Part shown: in pieces, positions 1 to 9,864 of the stretch | Layout: each line of letters opens with the position of its first letter | Position numbering within the stretch: position 1 is the first letter of the stretch | Assembly (NCBI GenBank): GCA_016928555.1 | Contig: JAFGKM010000012.1 | Coordinates: 1 to 34,181 of the forward strand | Source: Candidatus Omnitrophota bacterium | GTDB lineage: Bacteria > Ratteibacteria > UBA8468 > B48-G9 > JAFGKM01 | Direction of reading: 5' to 3' | Length of the DNA stretch: 34,181 nt | The notes under the pieces: model-generated | Seen by the model: only the letters and a program-made list of their open reading frames with translations | Told to the model about the DNA's origin: nothing | Databases searched by the model: none | Program-made: the position numbers and the translations under genes

Positions 1-174
1 CCTGAATCCTCCCCCCTCAAGGGGGAGGAAACCCCTTGATATTGCTGCTTCTACTGCAAAATTTTTCATCTGTTTCTTGCCAGTACCTTCGGCCGGTAAA
101 AAAAGAAATTCTATGGTGTGCGGTAATACTTTTACAGTTTACTCCGACGGATATCGCACTGTCAATCTTTAAGG
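1..174. other. Gap with hairpin; no supported gene
   Basis: This lies downstream of the D-aminoacylase-like gene and runs to the window edge. Positions 8-28 form a perfect 8-bp hairpin (CCTCCCCC / GGGGGAGG) of the kind found in dispersed palindromic repeats; there is no T-run after it on either strand. Two short frames remain open to the edge: one on the plus strand ending at 172, and one on the minus strand with an ATG at 69 (beginning MKNFAVEAAISRGF). Neither has a convincing ribosome binding site and I recognise no family. A decayed or truncated gene is possible. Confidence 0.4.
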
Positions 175-1737
175 TCAGAATTTCAGGAGGAGTCTGCCGG
201 GGAGGAGGCCTGTAAGCATTCCCTTCTCTACAACCGGCATGCCGTTTACAATGACATAATCAATGCCTTCCGGCCTGCGGTTGGGATTTTGATATGTAGC
301 CCTGTCGGTTACTTTACCGGCGTCAAATATTACTATGTCCGCAAAATTCCCTTTCTTTATTTCTCCGCGTCCCTTGAGTTTCAGTTTCTCCGCAGGGGCT
401 TTGCTGAATTTGTAAACCGCCTCATCAAGAGAAAGGATTTTTCCCTCTCTTACATATCTGCCGAGAATCCTCGGGAACGTTCCCCAGAGGCGGGGATGGG
501 GACGCCTCCCGGGCAGTCCATCGGTACCCACGAACCCTATCTTTTCCTTCATTATTCTTTTAACCGACTCCTCGCTCATGGAAAAGAATACCATAAGAGG
601 ACAGCTCTTTTCTTCTGCGATAATGTCAAATAAAGTCTCCAAGGGGTCAACTCCCCTGTCTTCCGCAACCTCAAGAAGCGTCCTGCCCTCATACCTTCTG
701 TTTTTCAAAGTTTTCACCTGATTTACAAGTATCTTATCCGGACCGAGGAAAGAATAAAAACTGCCCTTTGCCGTTATATCTCTACGGGCTTTTCTTCTCT
801 CGCTGATGTCAGAAAGCCGGCTTAACAATTTCGCTTCCCCTCCCTCATGCATCCACCGGGGCAGGATAATTCCTGCGGTTGTTGAGGATGCGGCGTAAGG
901 ATACTGGTCGTAGTTGACGTTTATGCCGTTATCTCTCGCCTTATATAACATTTCCAGCATTTCATCAACTTTATCGGGAGGCGCCTTCAGATGCGAAACC
1001 TGCACGGATATGCCTGACTTTCTTCCTATTGATAAAACCTCTTTTACCGCGGGAAACAACGTAGGTCCCTCCCCTCTTACATGCGAGGCGTATATCCCGT
1101 CAAAACGCTTCAGAACGGAAGAAAGTTCAACAAGTTCCTCTTCCGGAGTAAAAACGCCCGGAGGATATACAAGGCCTGTTGACATACCCCAGCCTCCGGA
1201 TTCCATTATGCCCGTGAGAATTCTTTTCATCCCTGCAAGTTCATGGGTACTGGCAGGCCTGTCCTCAATGCCCATTACCGCCATCCTTATGTTGCCGTGG
1301 CCGGCAAGGGGAACAACGTTTGCCGCGAGGGGCATCTTTGAAAGGACATTGACGTAATCATTCCACAGGAAAGGCTCTTCCGCTCCCTTCAGCTGTCCGA
1401 GAATTGTGTTCCTATCCCTCTCAAGCAATCTGTCCTTTTCGTTTTCAGGGGAAGGGGCCGAGGAAAACCCGCAATTTCCGACAACCTCGGTGGTAATACC
1501 CTGGGTGATTTTGGCTGTACGGAAGATATTTTTGCCGAGGATAACGCGGTCATTGTGGCTGTGGAAATCTATAAAGCCCGGCGCTACGCACATACCGGAC
1601 GCATCTATGCATTTTTTGGCGGACTGTTTTATTTTTCCTACGGCAGTTATCTTTTCGCCTTCAATGCCTATGTCAGCCGTGCAGGGAGAGCCGGTTCCGT
1701 TTATTATTGTGCCGTTTTTTATAAGAAGGTCGTGCAT
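175..1737 (-). CDS. N-acyl-D-amino-acid deacylase family amidohydrolase
   Basis: This 520-residue protein belongs to the amidohydrolase superfamily, D-aminoacylase branch, which hydrolyses N-acyl-D-amino acids or related amides in the cytoplasm. The start MHDLLIKNGTIINGTG is the usual small beta-domain opening. The metal site is visible: HSH (H59, H61), a bridging cysteine in NCGFS (C89), H219 in SHVRGEG, H249 in SHLK and D406 in GTDG. The motif HPRLWGTFPRILGRYVRE near residue 414 is diagnostic of the family. Length is normal (480-530). It is the last gene of the local minus-strand run and is separated from the UroD-like gene by 198 bp of repeat sequence, so it may be transcribed separately. 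No signal peptide is seen. The exact substrate cannot be told; dihydroorotase- or hydantoinase-like activity is less likely because of the C89 site. Confidence 0.9.
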   Translation of the reverse strand: MHDLLIKNGTIINGTGSPCTADIGIEGEKITAVGKIKQSAKKCIDASGMCVAPGFIDFHSHNDRVILGKNIFRTAKITQGITTEVVGNCGFSSAPSPENEKDRLLERDRNTILGQLKGAEEPFLWNDYVNVLSKMPLAANVVPLAGHGNIRMAVMGIEDRPASTHELAGMKRILTGIMESGGWGMSTGLVYPPGVFTPEEELVELSSVLKRFDGIYASHVRGEGPTLFPAVKEVLSIGRKSGISVQVSHLKAPPDKVDEMLEMLYKARDNGINVNYDQYPYAASSTTAGIILPRWMHEGGEAKLLSRLSDISERRKARRDITAKGSFYSFLGPDKILVNQVKTLKNRRYEGRTLLEVAEDRGVDPLETLFDIIAEEKSCPLMVFFSMSEESVKRIMKEKIGFVGTDGLPGRRPHPRLWGTFPRILGRYVREGKILSLDEAVYKFSKAPAEKLKLKGRGEIKKGNFADIVIFDAGKVTDRATYQNPNRRPEGIDYVIVNGMPVVEKGMLTGLLPGRLLLKF

Positions 1738-1762
1738 GTTAAAATCTTTATTCCCTTGGAGA

Positions 1763-1816
1763 CGCAGGCTGAAGACCTGCGGCTACCAGTAGTGCGATGA
1801 ATCGCACCGCTACAAT
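1763..1816. repeat. Double-hairpin REP-like palindromic repeat
   Basis: Two perfect stems stand side by side: CGCAGG/CCTGCG (1763-1768 with 1776-1781, loop CTGAAGA) and GTGCGAT/ATCGCAC (1792-1798 with 1801-1807, loop GA). They are joined by GGCTACCAGTA and followed by CCGCTACAA, so the halves read as related GTAGCGG / GGCTAC units. No T-run follows, which argues against a plain terminator. The element lies just upstream of the D-aminoacylase start, whose weak AAGGGA ribosome binding site adjoins it. Confidence 0.75.
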
Positions 1817-1827
1817 CATTTCACCCC

Positions 1828-1925
1828 CGCCTTCTCTTGCGCCTCGTGCTTCGGTCAACGGGCTCACCGATTCGTCCCTCAGTGCTTACGGTGCTCATTA
1901 TCCTTCGCACCAGTATCCTATCCAC
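1828..1925. repeat. Structured GC-rich intergenic segment
   Basis: This non-coding stretch contains two similar blocks, CTCGTGCTTCGGTCAACGGG and CTCAGTGCTTACGGTGCTCA, and short complementary pairs such as CGGT/ACCG and GGTGC/GCACC. Neither strand carries a credible gene; the 118-aa plus-strand ORF here is a shadow that runs on across the UroD-like gene. It could be a repeat copy or a structured RNA leader for the D-aminoacylase-like gene. Confidence 0.35.
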
Positions 1926-1935
1926 TCAAGGAAGA

Positions 1936-2994
1936 TTAGATATTGTCATCAAAACACTGAACGCTCTTTTTAAAATCCCTGCCTTTTTTGACCAGCTCTT
2001 CGGCGGAATCCTTTCTCAGTCCTATTATCTTAATTCCCACATCTACCGTATTCTTAAGTATTTTTTCCATATCATTATAATGAGGCTGAGACATATTGAT
2101 TGCGTACAGTTTTTCAATCTTAGAAGCTTTTTCAATGTAGTGGTCGCCGCGGCCGCAGAAATGAATTCCGCCGCCGTCAAACACAGCAAGTAATTTTTCA
2201 TCGTAAGGTTTTATGAATTCTTCAAACATTTCAGGAGAAAGATTCATAGCAGAATCATCCCTCAAAAAGATATTGCCTTTATGAAGCATTGCCCATTGAG
2301 TTGAATATCCGTCCCGAAAAGGCACGAGTTTCGCCCATTCGTTCAAAAACGCTATGTATGTTTCCGTTATCAAATTGAGAATCCGGTGCACCAAATCTGT
2401 TTTGTCGATAAGGGAAATAAAGATGCTGCTTCCGTGCAGAAGTTCGCAAACATCCATGGGGCCCTGGAGGTCGGGATGAAAAATCCTTACATATTTTTTT
2501 ATTTTCGGGTAATTCCGCATAATATCAACAAACTTTTCCGCGCATTCAAAAACCTTGATTCCCAATCCCTGCCTTATGCTCGGGATGCCTTTCTCAAGCA
2601 GGCTCGCTATTTCTTTCTCTCCTCCCCTCAGCGGCATTGTTGTGGGCAGGGTATTCATTTTTTCATCCATTATGAACAACCGGGCTCCGAAAACGGAAGG
2701 CAGAATGCCTGTACCGTAATTACAACGTATATCCAGCAATTCCCCGCTGCCCCGGGATATTCTTTCAGAACACATTTTGAATTGTTGCAGCGCCATCAGT
2801 TCATAGTCATTGAGCGCTGAGTTTATTGATACTTCAGGCCATTCAACCGCCGGGTGATTTCGCCTTTCCCTGCACGGTATGAATATATCATCTTCCGTTC
2901 TGCCTTCCCAGAATGATTTCCAACTGTCGAGTAATTTGTCTTCAACTGGCGGGTCAATCCTGCTTTCAAGGTCTTCAAGGTATTTTTCAATCAT
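1936..2994 (-). CDS. Uroporphyrinogen decarboxylase-like (MtaA/UroD superfamily) protein
   Basis: This 352-residue protein looks like a TIM barrel of the UroD / cobalamin-dependent methyltransferase superfamily. The C-terminal half has the superfamily pattern GGGIHFCGRGDHYIEKA followed by KLYAINMSQP. In MtaA/MtbA-type enzymes the H-x-C pair and a distal cysteine bind zinc; here H278, C280 and C347 fit those positions. It lacks the N-terminal RPVWMMRQAGR signature of true HemE and no other heme genes are nearby, so a corrinoid or one-carbon methyl-transfer role is more likely than heme synthesis. It starts at ATG with a good GGGAG ribosome binding site, 15 bp after the M20 amidohydrolase, so the two are probably cotranscribed. 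No corrinoid-protein partner is in the window. The substrate is unknown. Confidence 0.75.
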   Translation of the reverse strand: MIEKYLEDLESRIDPPVEDKLLDSWKSFWEGRTEDDIFIPCRERRNHPAVEWPEVSINSALNDYELMALQQFKMCSERISRGSGELLDIRCNYGTGILPSVFGARLFIMDEKMNTLPTTMPLRGGEKEIASLLEKGIPSIRQGLGIKVFECAEKFVDIMRNYPKIKKYVRIFHPDLQGPMDVCELLHGSSIFISLIDKTDLVHRILNLITETYIAFLNEWAKLVPFRDGYSTQWAMLHKGNIFLRDDSAMNLSPEMFEEFIKPYDEKLLAVFDGGGIHFCGRGDHYIEKASKIEKLYAINMSQPHYNDMEKILKNTVDVGIKIIGLRKDSAEELVKKGRDFKKSVQCFDDNI

Positions 2995-3009
2995 GTTACA
3001 TCTCCCGAA

Positions 3010-4212
3010 TTATCGCTGCAATTCAGACCTTCGGACTATCTCACGGTATGGAAATTCGATGATGAGGGAGGAAAGGAGGTTTACCGTGTAAGGAAGTATC
3101 CTTTCGTCAAGAGTGAAATTACCGCTGTGATGCGCCCCGCATTTATCCCCCATTCCTATGAATAAATATGACGACGGAACTTTTTGCGAGAAAAAGGCAA
3201 AGTCTTCTCCTCCCATTATAGGATGGTAATCAATCACATTGCCGGCAGGCAGTATGGCAGAGGCAAGACCTTTGAGTTTTTCCGAAAGCTTTGCGTCGTT
3301 GAGACATGAGGGCGAATAATTGTTGTACTCAAGTTCCCCTTTACAGCCGAAGCTTTCGCATATCTTCTTTATCTTCAGCCTCATTTCTTCAATTATCTTT
3401 TCCCGGATTTTGTTTTCCAGCGTTCTGACGGTTCCCTCAAGTTCAACCGTTTCCGGAATTATGTTGAAGGCGCTGCCCCCGTTAATTTTGCACACGGACA
3501 GAACCCCTGCTTTCATAGGGTCAAGGCACCTGCTGGGTATGGTCTGAAGGTTTTCCACAAGGCATGCGGCACATATGACCGGGTCTTTTGCAAGATGGGG
3601 GGCCGAGCCGTGCCCGCCTTTACCCTTGATTGTTATGCGGAAGGAATCAGTATTTGCCATAACCGGACCTTTTCCAATCCAAACTTTATAAAGCGGCATA
3701 TCGGAGAAGAAATGAAATCCTGTAAGATAATCCATGCCTTTGAGAACTCCTTCCTTAATCATTGCAGGAGCTCCTCCGGGCGGCTTCTCCTCGGACGGCT
3801 GGAAAATAAATTTCACGTTTACATTAAGATGCTTTTCAAGTTTTTTCAAAACTGCCGCCGTTCCAAGCAATACGGCCGTATGTCCGTCATGCCCGCAGGC
3901 ATGCATAATCCCTTTATTCACGGAGGCAAAGGGAAGCCCTGTCTTTTCCTCAACCGGAAGGGCATCCATATCCGCCCTTAAACCTATCGTTATGCCGGCT
4001 TTTCTGTCTATCCCCGCAACCACTCCGGTTTTTGCTTTCAATTTAAAAGGAATTTCATATTTCTTCAGAACACTCCTGATTTTTTCAGATGTTTTGTATT
4101 CCTCAAACCCGAGTTCAGGGTATTTATGGAAATGCCTTCTCCATGCAATAACGTCATCCTTTACTTTCGCCGTTTCCTGTTTTATTTTTTCCAATAACTC
4201 AGATTTTTCCAT
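3010..4212 (-). CDS. M20 family amidohydrolase (N-acyl-L-amino-acid / hippurate hydrolase type)
   Basis: This 400-residue zinc amidohydrolase belongs to the M20D (IAA-amino acid hydrolase, HipO, AmhX) group. Visible motifs are WRRHFHKYPELGFEE near the start, RADMDALPVEE with the metal-binding/catalytic acid region, HACGHDGHTA (metal ligands), FQPSEE (catalytic Glu), the dimerisation-domain opening GKGGHGSAPH, GGEDFAFF and the terminal HHSGNF. No signal peptide is seen, so it should act in the cytoplasm on N-acyl amino acids or short amides. It starts 27 bp after serS and ends 15 bp before the UroD-like gene, consistent with one transcript. Together with the D-aminoacylase-like gene it gives the region two unrelated deacylases of L- and D-type specificity. 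The precise substrate is not predictable. Confidence 0.9.
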   Translation of the reverse strand: MEKSELLEKIKQETAKVKDDVIAWRRHFHKYPELGFEEYKTSEKIRSVLKKYEIPFKLKAKTGVVAGIDRKAGITIGLRADMDALPVEEKTGLPFASVNKGIMHACGHDGHTAVLLGTAAVLKKLEKHLNVNVKFIFQPSEEKPPGGAPAMIKEGVLKGMDYLTGFHFFSDMPLYKVWIGKGPVMANTDSFRITIKGKGGHGSAPHLAKDPVICAACLVENLQTIPSRCLDPMKAGVLSVCKINGGSAFNIIPETVELEGTVRTLENKIREKIIEEMRLKIKKICESFGCKGELEYNNYSPSCLNDAKLSEKLKGLASAILPAGNVIDYHPIMGGEDFAFFSQKVPSSYLFIGMGDKCGAHHSGNFTLDERILPYTVNLLSSLIIEFPYREIVRRSELQR

Positions 4213-4239
4213 TTTAGTGTGGATTTGCCCCCTCTTGTT

Positions 4240-5602
<1,363 letters not shown>

Positions 5603-5604
<2 letters not shown>

Positions 5605-5872
5605 ATTTATTTATCCTGTAGATATACTCGCCTTCTTTTACGTATCCGTGGTTTTCCCTGAGCATCTTTTCAGTGTAATAGGGGTCTTCCTCCATGGTAC
5701 GGATTTTTTCGCGCAGCGCTTCGTTCTCTTCCTGCAGTTTTATTATCTCGGTATTGTAATACTGCAGTTTGCGGTAATAAGTAACAAGGTTTTTTATTCT
5801 CGGTATGCTGATTAACACAAAGAAGACGCAGATGGAGATTACTATGACTTTTTTCCTGTCTCTTCTCCTCAT
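5603..5872 (-). CDS. FtsB/DivIC-like septum formation initiator protein
   Basis: This 89-residue bitopic membrane protein has a short basic cytoplasmic N-terminus (MRRRDRKK), one transmembrane helix (about residues 9-24, VIVISICVFFVLISI) and a periplasmic coiled coil (about 30-65, YYRKLQYYNTEIIKLQEENEALREKIRTMEEDP). The tail YYTEKMLRENHGYVKEGEYIYRI is the characteristic end of the FtsB/DivIC family, which joins FtsL and FtsQ in the divisome. It lies 31 bp after eno, the common eno-ftsB linkage of diderm bacteria, which supports the call. A short AAAGG ribosome binding site precedes the ATG. Confidence 0.88.
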
Positions 5873-5903
5873 TTGTTGCCTTTATCCCGCCTTTTGGCTC
5901 AGC

Positions 5904-7247
<1,344 letters not shown>

Positions 7248-7898
7248 TCAGATTTTATCCGCCAGATATTTTTTCAACGTCACAAGGTTGTCAAATAAAT
7301 TGATATCTTCAAGATTTTCAAGTTCTTCCCTCAAAGAAGACCCGGTTAGCAGTATGTATGTGTCAATAACTGCATTCCTTCCCGTTAAATAATCTATATT
7401 CATGTCGCCGGCAAAAAACATTTCGTTTCTATCGCTGCTGCCGCAAAATTCCATTATCTTAAACAGCATTTCAGGATGGGGCTTGGGGTTTCGCACGCTG
7501 TCCGCCGTGCATATTATATCAAAGTATTGTTTTATATTCAATTCTTCAAGCAGGGGCGCGACGGCGTATTCCGACCTGTTTGTAGCAACGCCGAGCCTAA
7601 AGTTTTTCCCTTTCAGGAAATCCAGCAGTTCAAGGCATCCGTCCATCAATTTTATGCGCCCTTCAAAAAATCTTATCTGGTTTTCTTTGTAAAGGGAGAG
7701 AAGCCGGTGGATATCAGGTTCCCTGACAAACCTGCCGGCGAGATTAACATCCCCTTTCCCCACTGCCCTTTTTAACGTCTCCCGGGAAATGGGAGGATAG
7801 CCGAGTTTTCCCAGCGCGCAGTTGAAAGCTTCAGTTACTGCGGCGTAGGCGTCAAGAAGTGTTCCGTCAAGGTCAAAAGCGGCAATTTTCTTTTTCAT
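7248..7898 (-). CDS. HAD-superfamily hydrolase (phosphoglycolate phosphatase-like)
   Basis: This 216-residue protein of the Gph/PGP-like HAD subfamily has motif I FDLDGTLLDA at the start, motif II as VATNRSE, the motif III lysine in RNPKPHPEM and motif IV in FAGDMNIDYLTGRNA. An alpha-helical cap (about residues 15-80) is inserted after motif I. It should dephosphorylate a small phosphorylated metabolite; 2-phosphoglycolate is a guess. The track starts at a GTG (7910), but that codon lies within a good -10 box, so the ATG at 7898 is preferred. No Shine-Dalgarno sequence is seen, consistent with a near-leaderless transcript. It heads the HAD-eno-ftsB-serS run. Confidence 0.88.
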   Translation of the reverse strand: MKKKIAAFDLDGTLLDAYAAVTEAFNCALGKLGYPPISRETLKRAVGKGDVNLAGRFVREPDIHRLLSLYKENQIRFFEGRIKLMDGCLELLDFLKGKNFRLGVATNRSEYAVAPLLEELNIKQYFDIICTADSVRNPKPHPEMLFKIMEFCGSSDRNEMFFAGDMNIDYLTGRNAVIDTYILLTGSSLREELENLEDINLFDNLVTLKKYLADKI

Positions 7899-7908
7899 TT
7901 TGGGTATC

Positions 7909-7937
7909 ACTGTACACTAAACCCTTGATTGTGTCAA
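7909..7937 (-). promoter_or_regulatory. Sigma-70-type promoter of the HAD-eno run
   Basis: On the minus strand a perfect -35 box TTGACA (7932-7937) is separated by exactly 17 bp from TACAGT (7909-7914). A start 6-8 nt beyond the -10 box falls at about 7901-7903, only a few bases before the ATG at 7898, so the message would be nearly leaderless. Confidence 0.75.
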
Positions 7938-8011
7938 CCGTCTAATATTTAGAAATCAGAAAATTGCAGCATATAGCATAGAGCGTGCAGGAAAGACAAT
8001 AAAGTCTCTAA

Positions 8012-8036
8012 CTATACGCTAAACGCTATACGCTAA
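8012..8036. repeat. Short tandem repeat CTATACGCTAA x2
   Basis: The 11-mer CTATACGCTAA occurs at 8012-8022 and again at 8026-8036, separated by ACG. It lies in the 158-bp divergent region between the HAD gene and the secreted coiled-coil gene, just before the latter's ribosome binding site. It may be an operator or a fragment of a dispersed repeat. I found no convincing plus-strand -35/-10 pair here. Confidence 0.6.
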
Positions 8037-8056
8037 TAAACGGGAGGTGAAAAAAG

Positions 8057-8431
8057 ATGAAAATGAAAAAAATACTTCTGGCGGGACTGGTTGTAACGCT
8101 CATTACGGCGGGAACACTCTTTGCCGAGGCTCCGCAGAACCAGGAAGGTTCCAGGGAAAGGCTTAGAAATGCTCTCCGGATAAGGCAGGAAATGCGCCAG
8201 ATTGAAAAAACAGCAATAGACAGCGACGCAGAATTGAAGGCCATAACGGAAGACATTAAGGAATTGCATCAGCAGATGCAGGAAAAACTGGAGATTAAAC
8301 TTAGAAACAACAAGGAATACCAGGGGAAGAAAAAAGAGCTTGAGGCGATGAAAGAAGAGTGGAAAAACAAGAGGCCTGGCCCCGGTCCTCAGCCCGGAAC
8401 TCCGATTGCGCCGCGCCTGTGGAAAAAATGA
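8057..8431 (+). CDS. Small secreted coiled-coil protein of unknown function
   Basis: This 124-residue protein has a clear signal peptide (MKMKKILLAGLVVTLITAGTLFA, cleavage probably after LFA at about residue 23). The mature part is highly charged and helical, rich in Glu, Lys, Gln and Arg (about residues 30-108), and ends in a proline-rich tail (RPGPGPQPGTPIAP). Size and character recall Spy/CpxP-like periplasmic chaperones or LTXXQ proteins, but I see no LTxxQ motif, so this is only an analogy. A strong GGGAGGTG ribosome binding site precedes the ATG. It is a single-gene unit closed by a strong terminator, in a window otherwise on the minus strand. Confidence 0.8.
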   Translation: MKMKKILLAGLVVTLITAGTLFAEAPQNQEGSRERLRNALRIRQEMRQIEKTAIDSDAELKAITEDIKELHQQMQEKLEIKLRNNKEYQGKKKELEAMKEEWKNKRPGPGPQPGTPIAPRLWKK

Positions 8432-8459
8432 AAAGACAGGGGAGGTAACCCTTGGAAAA

Positions 8460-8499
8460 AATAGGAAGGGGATTTCAAACAATCCCTTTCCTATTTTTA
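8460..8499 (+). terminator. Rho-independent terminator
   Basis: A 15-bp stem (AATAGGAAGGGGATT pairing with AATCCCTTTCCTATT, one G-U pair) with a six-base loop is followed by TTTTT. It ends the transcript of the secreted coiled-coil gene and separates it from the CvpA-like gene 23 bp further on. Confidence 0.92.
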
Positions 8500-8521
8500 T
8501 TTATTGGTGTATCATATAATT

Positions 8522-9388
8522 ATGTTCACCGGTATAGACATAATAACCTGCGTCGTCCTCTTAAGCGGCTTACTGCTCGGACTCATAAGAGGTTTCGTAG
8601 GACATATTCTTGACCTTGTCGGCATAATCTCCGGAATACTCCTCGCCTCTCTGGTTTACAGGGCGCCCGTAAATCTCTTTTCAAAGTTCGGCATACAGGG
8701 AAATCCCGTTGAACTGGTATGCTTCCTCGGAACGGCTGTTTTCCTCATATTTGCATTAGCGGTGCTTCTGGACATGCTTAGAAAAAGGGTCGATATCAAA
8801 CACATTGTGGACCGCATCTTCGGAATCTTGCCGGGAGCATTTACAGGGTTTATATTCTCGAGCCTCCTTTTCGTTACGATGAGCGTCTCTTTTGAATCCG
8901 CCATGGAGATACAGCAGAGCAAACTGCCCGGCTATACACTCAGGTTTTTGCCTGCAATTTACGAAAGAACGGACAGGATGGGCATAACCCTACCCAAGAT
9001 GATTTACCTGCCCAAGAAATATGCAGATGAATTCAACCCTGAAAATAAAGAAATCCGTTTCTGGAAAATAAATTTTACAAAATTTGACGGATTCACCTGC
9101 ATGGAATGCGAAGGCAGGGTTAAATTCGAAGGTTATTTTTTAAGGATTGGAGCAACAATGGTACCGAAGCTTGTCTGCACAACCTGCGGCAGGACGTCGG
9201 ACGGCTGCCAGACGTACGAAGGGTTTCACAAGCTCTACGGCAGTTGTCCGGTGGACCTGGCTGCGGATGGGTTAAGGTTTGACTGCGGCCGCTGGACAAA
9301 CTACAGGCTTATATCCCCGAAGGGATTATGCCCCGTTGACAATAAGAAGCTGAAATTCTGGGACTGGCATCCTCCCTCCAATTACTAA
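8522..9388 (+). CDS. CvpA-like membrane protein with cysteine-rich C-terminal domain
   Basis: This 288-residue protein (from ATG 8522; the track uses a TTG six codons upstream) has two parts. Residues 1 to about 125 contain four hydrophobic helices in the CvpA/colicin V production pattern: FTGIDIITCVVLLSGLLLGLIRGFVGHILDLVGIISGILLA at the start and IVDRIFGILPGAFTGFIFSSLLF later. After a linker, residues 190-275 hold eight cysteines at about 193, 196, 219, 222, 229, 242, 255 and 270, including CMEC, CTTC and two CPVD motifs. They look like one or two zinc ribbons. CvpA proteins usually stop after the membrane part. No good ribosome binding site is seen. Its stop overlaps the convergent AbiEi fragment. 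Function unknown. Confidence 0.7.
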   Translation: MFTGIDIITCVVLLSGLLLGLIRGFVGHILDLVGIISGILLASLVYRAPVNLFSKFGIQGNPVELVCFLGTAVFLIFALAVLLDMLRKRVDIKHIVDRIFGILPGAFTGFIFSSLLFVTMSVSFESAMEIQQSKLPGYTLRFLPAIYERTDRMGITLPKMIYLPKKYADEFNPENKEIRFWKINFTKFDGFTCMECEGRVKFEGYFLRIGATMVPKLVCTTCGRTSDGCQTYEGFHKLYGSCPVDLAADGLRFDCGRWTNYRLISPKGLCPVDNKKLKFWDWHPPSNY

Positions 9389-9648
9389 CCTTTCTTTTGA
9401 ATGTTTGACAGAAAATCCTCAAAAAGTCTGTTGACCATGGCCCGTCTTCTTTTTGATTTTATACGGCAGATAAATTTCCTTGCGCGATGCATGTTGAAAT
9501 CTTCGCTTATCTCAATCTCCGGCAGGTCGCGGAAAAAACCGGATTTTGCAGGATGAAAATACATGAAATCAACCAACGCTTTTTCCATGGTCGCAATCAT
9601 GGGGACCTTCATCCGAAGTTTTGTTAAATCCCAGGAAATATGTCCATT
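9385..9648 (-). pseudogene. C-terminal remnant of an AbiEi-family antitoxin / regulator
   Basis: The 75-aa ORF begins MKVPMIATMEKALVDFMYFHP, which matches the conserved core of AbiEi-type proteins (consensus near ASPEKALLDLLYL). AbiEi proteins are the antitoxin-regulators of nucleotidyltransferase toxin-antitoxin systems and usually have about 180-220 residues, with an N-terminal winged helix that is missing here. The same frame stays open upstream for 12 codons (NGHISWDLTKLR), which also looks like coding sequence, until a TAA, and no N-terminal domain is visible beyond it. No partner AbiEii toxin is present. The 3' end overlaps the CvpA-like stop codon. I read it as a decayed fragment; a stand-alone small protein cannot be excluded. 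Confidence 0.55.
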
Positions 9649-9750
9649 TTATAAGCCTAAATCTAAGTAATACCGAAAATAGATATATATGTCAACTTAT
9701 CGTATTATAAAAACAAAAACGTGTTTAAGTAAATCGCCGGCTTTCTATTT

Positions 9751-9845
9751 GCGTATAGGGCAAGACATCAAGGAAGAGGCAACGAGGCGTATGTAACAAT
9801 ACGCCGACGAAACCGATGACGCAGATAACGCTGCTGTATGCGTGA
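9751..9845. repeat. Imperfect palindrome with GGCGTAT/ATACGCC core
   Basis: The core stem GGCGTAT (9786-9792) / ATACGCC (9799-9805) encloses GTAACA. Flanks are weakly symmetric: GCGTATAG at the left edge against CTGTATGC at the right, and GACATC against GATGAC further in. It fills much of the gap downstream of the MacB-like permease. It has no T-run on the minus strand and looks like a dispersed repeat. The rest of the gap, 9649-9750, is AT-rich with nothing recognisable. Confidence 0.6.
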
Positions 9846-9864
9846 AGAGAAAACGGGGAGGGGG

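Noticed and set aside
1936-2994. True uroporphyrinogen decarboxylase (hemE)
   Set aside because: The N-terminal substrate motif of HemE is missing, the H-x-C zinc pattern fits methyltransferase-type members, and no heme genes are nearby.
8012-8036. Start of a CRISPR or long tandem array
   Set aside because: Only two 11-bp units with a three-base spacer are present, and there are no cas genes in the window.
8515-8520. Perfect TATAAT just before the CvpA-like ATG
   Set aside because: A start 6-8 nt further on would fall after the ATG at 8522, and no -35 box is found at the right distance, so it cannot be the promoter of this gene as annotated.
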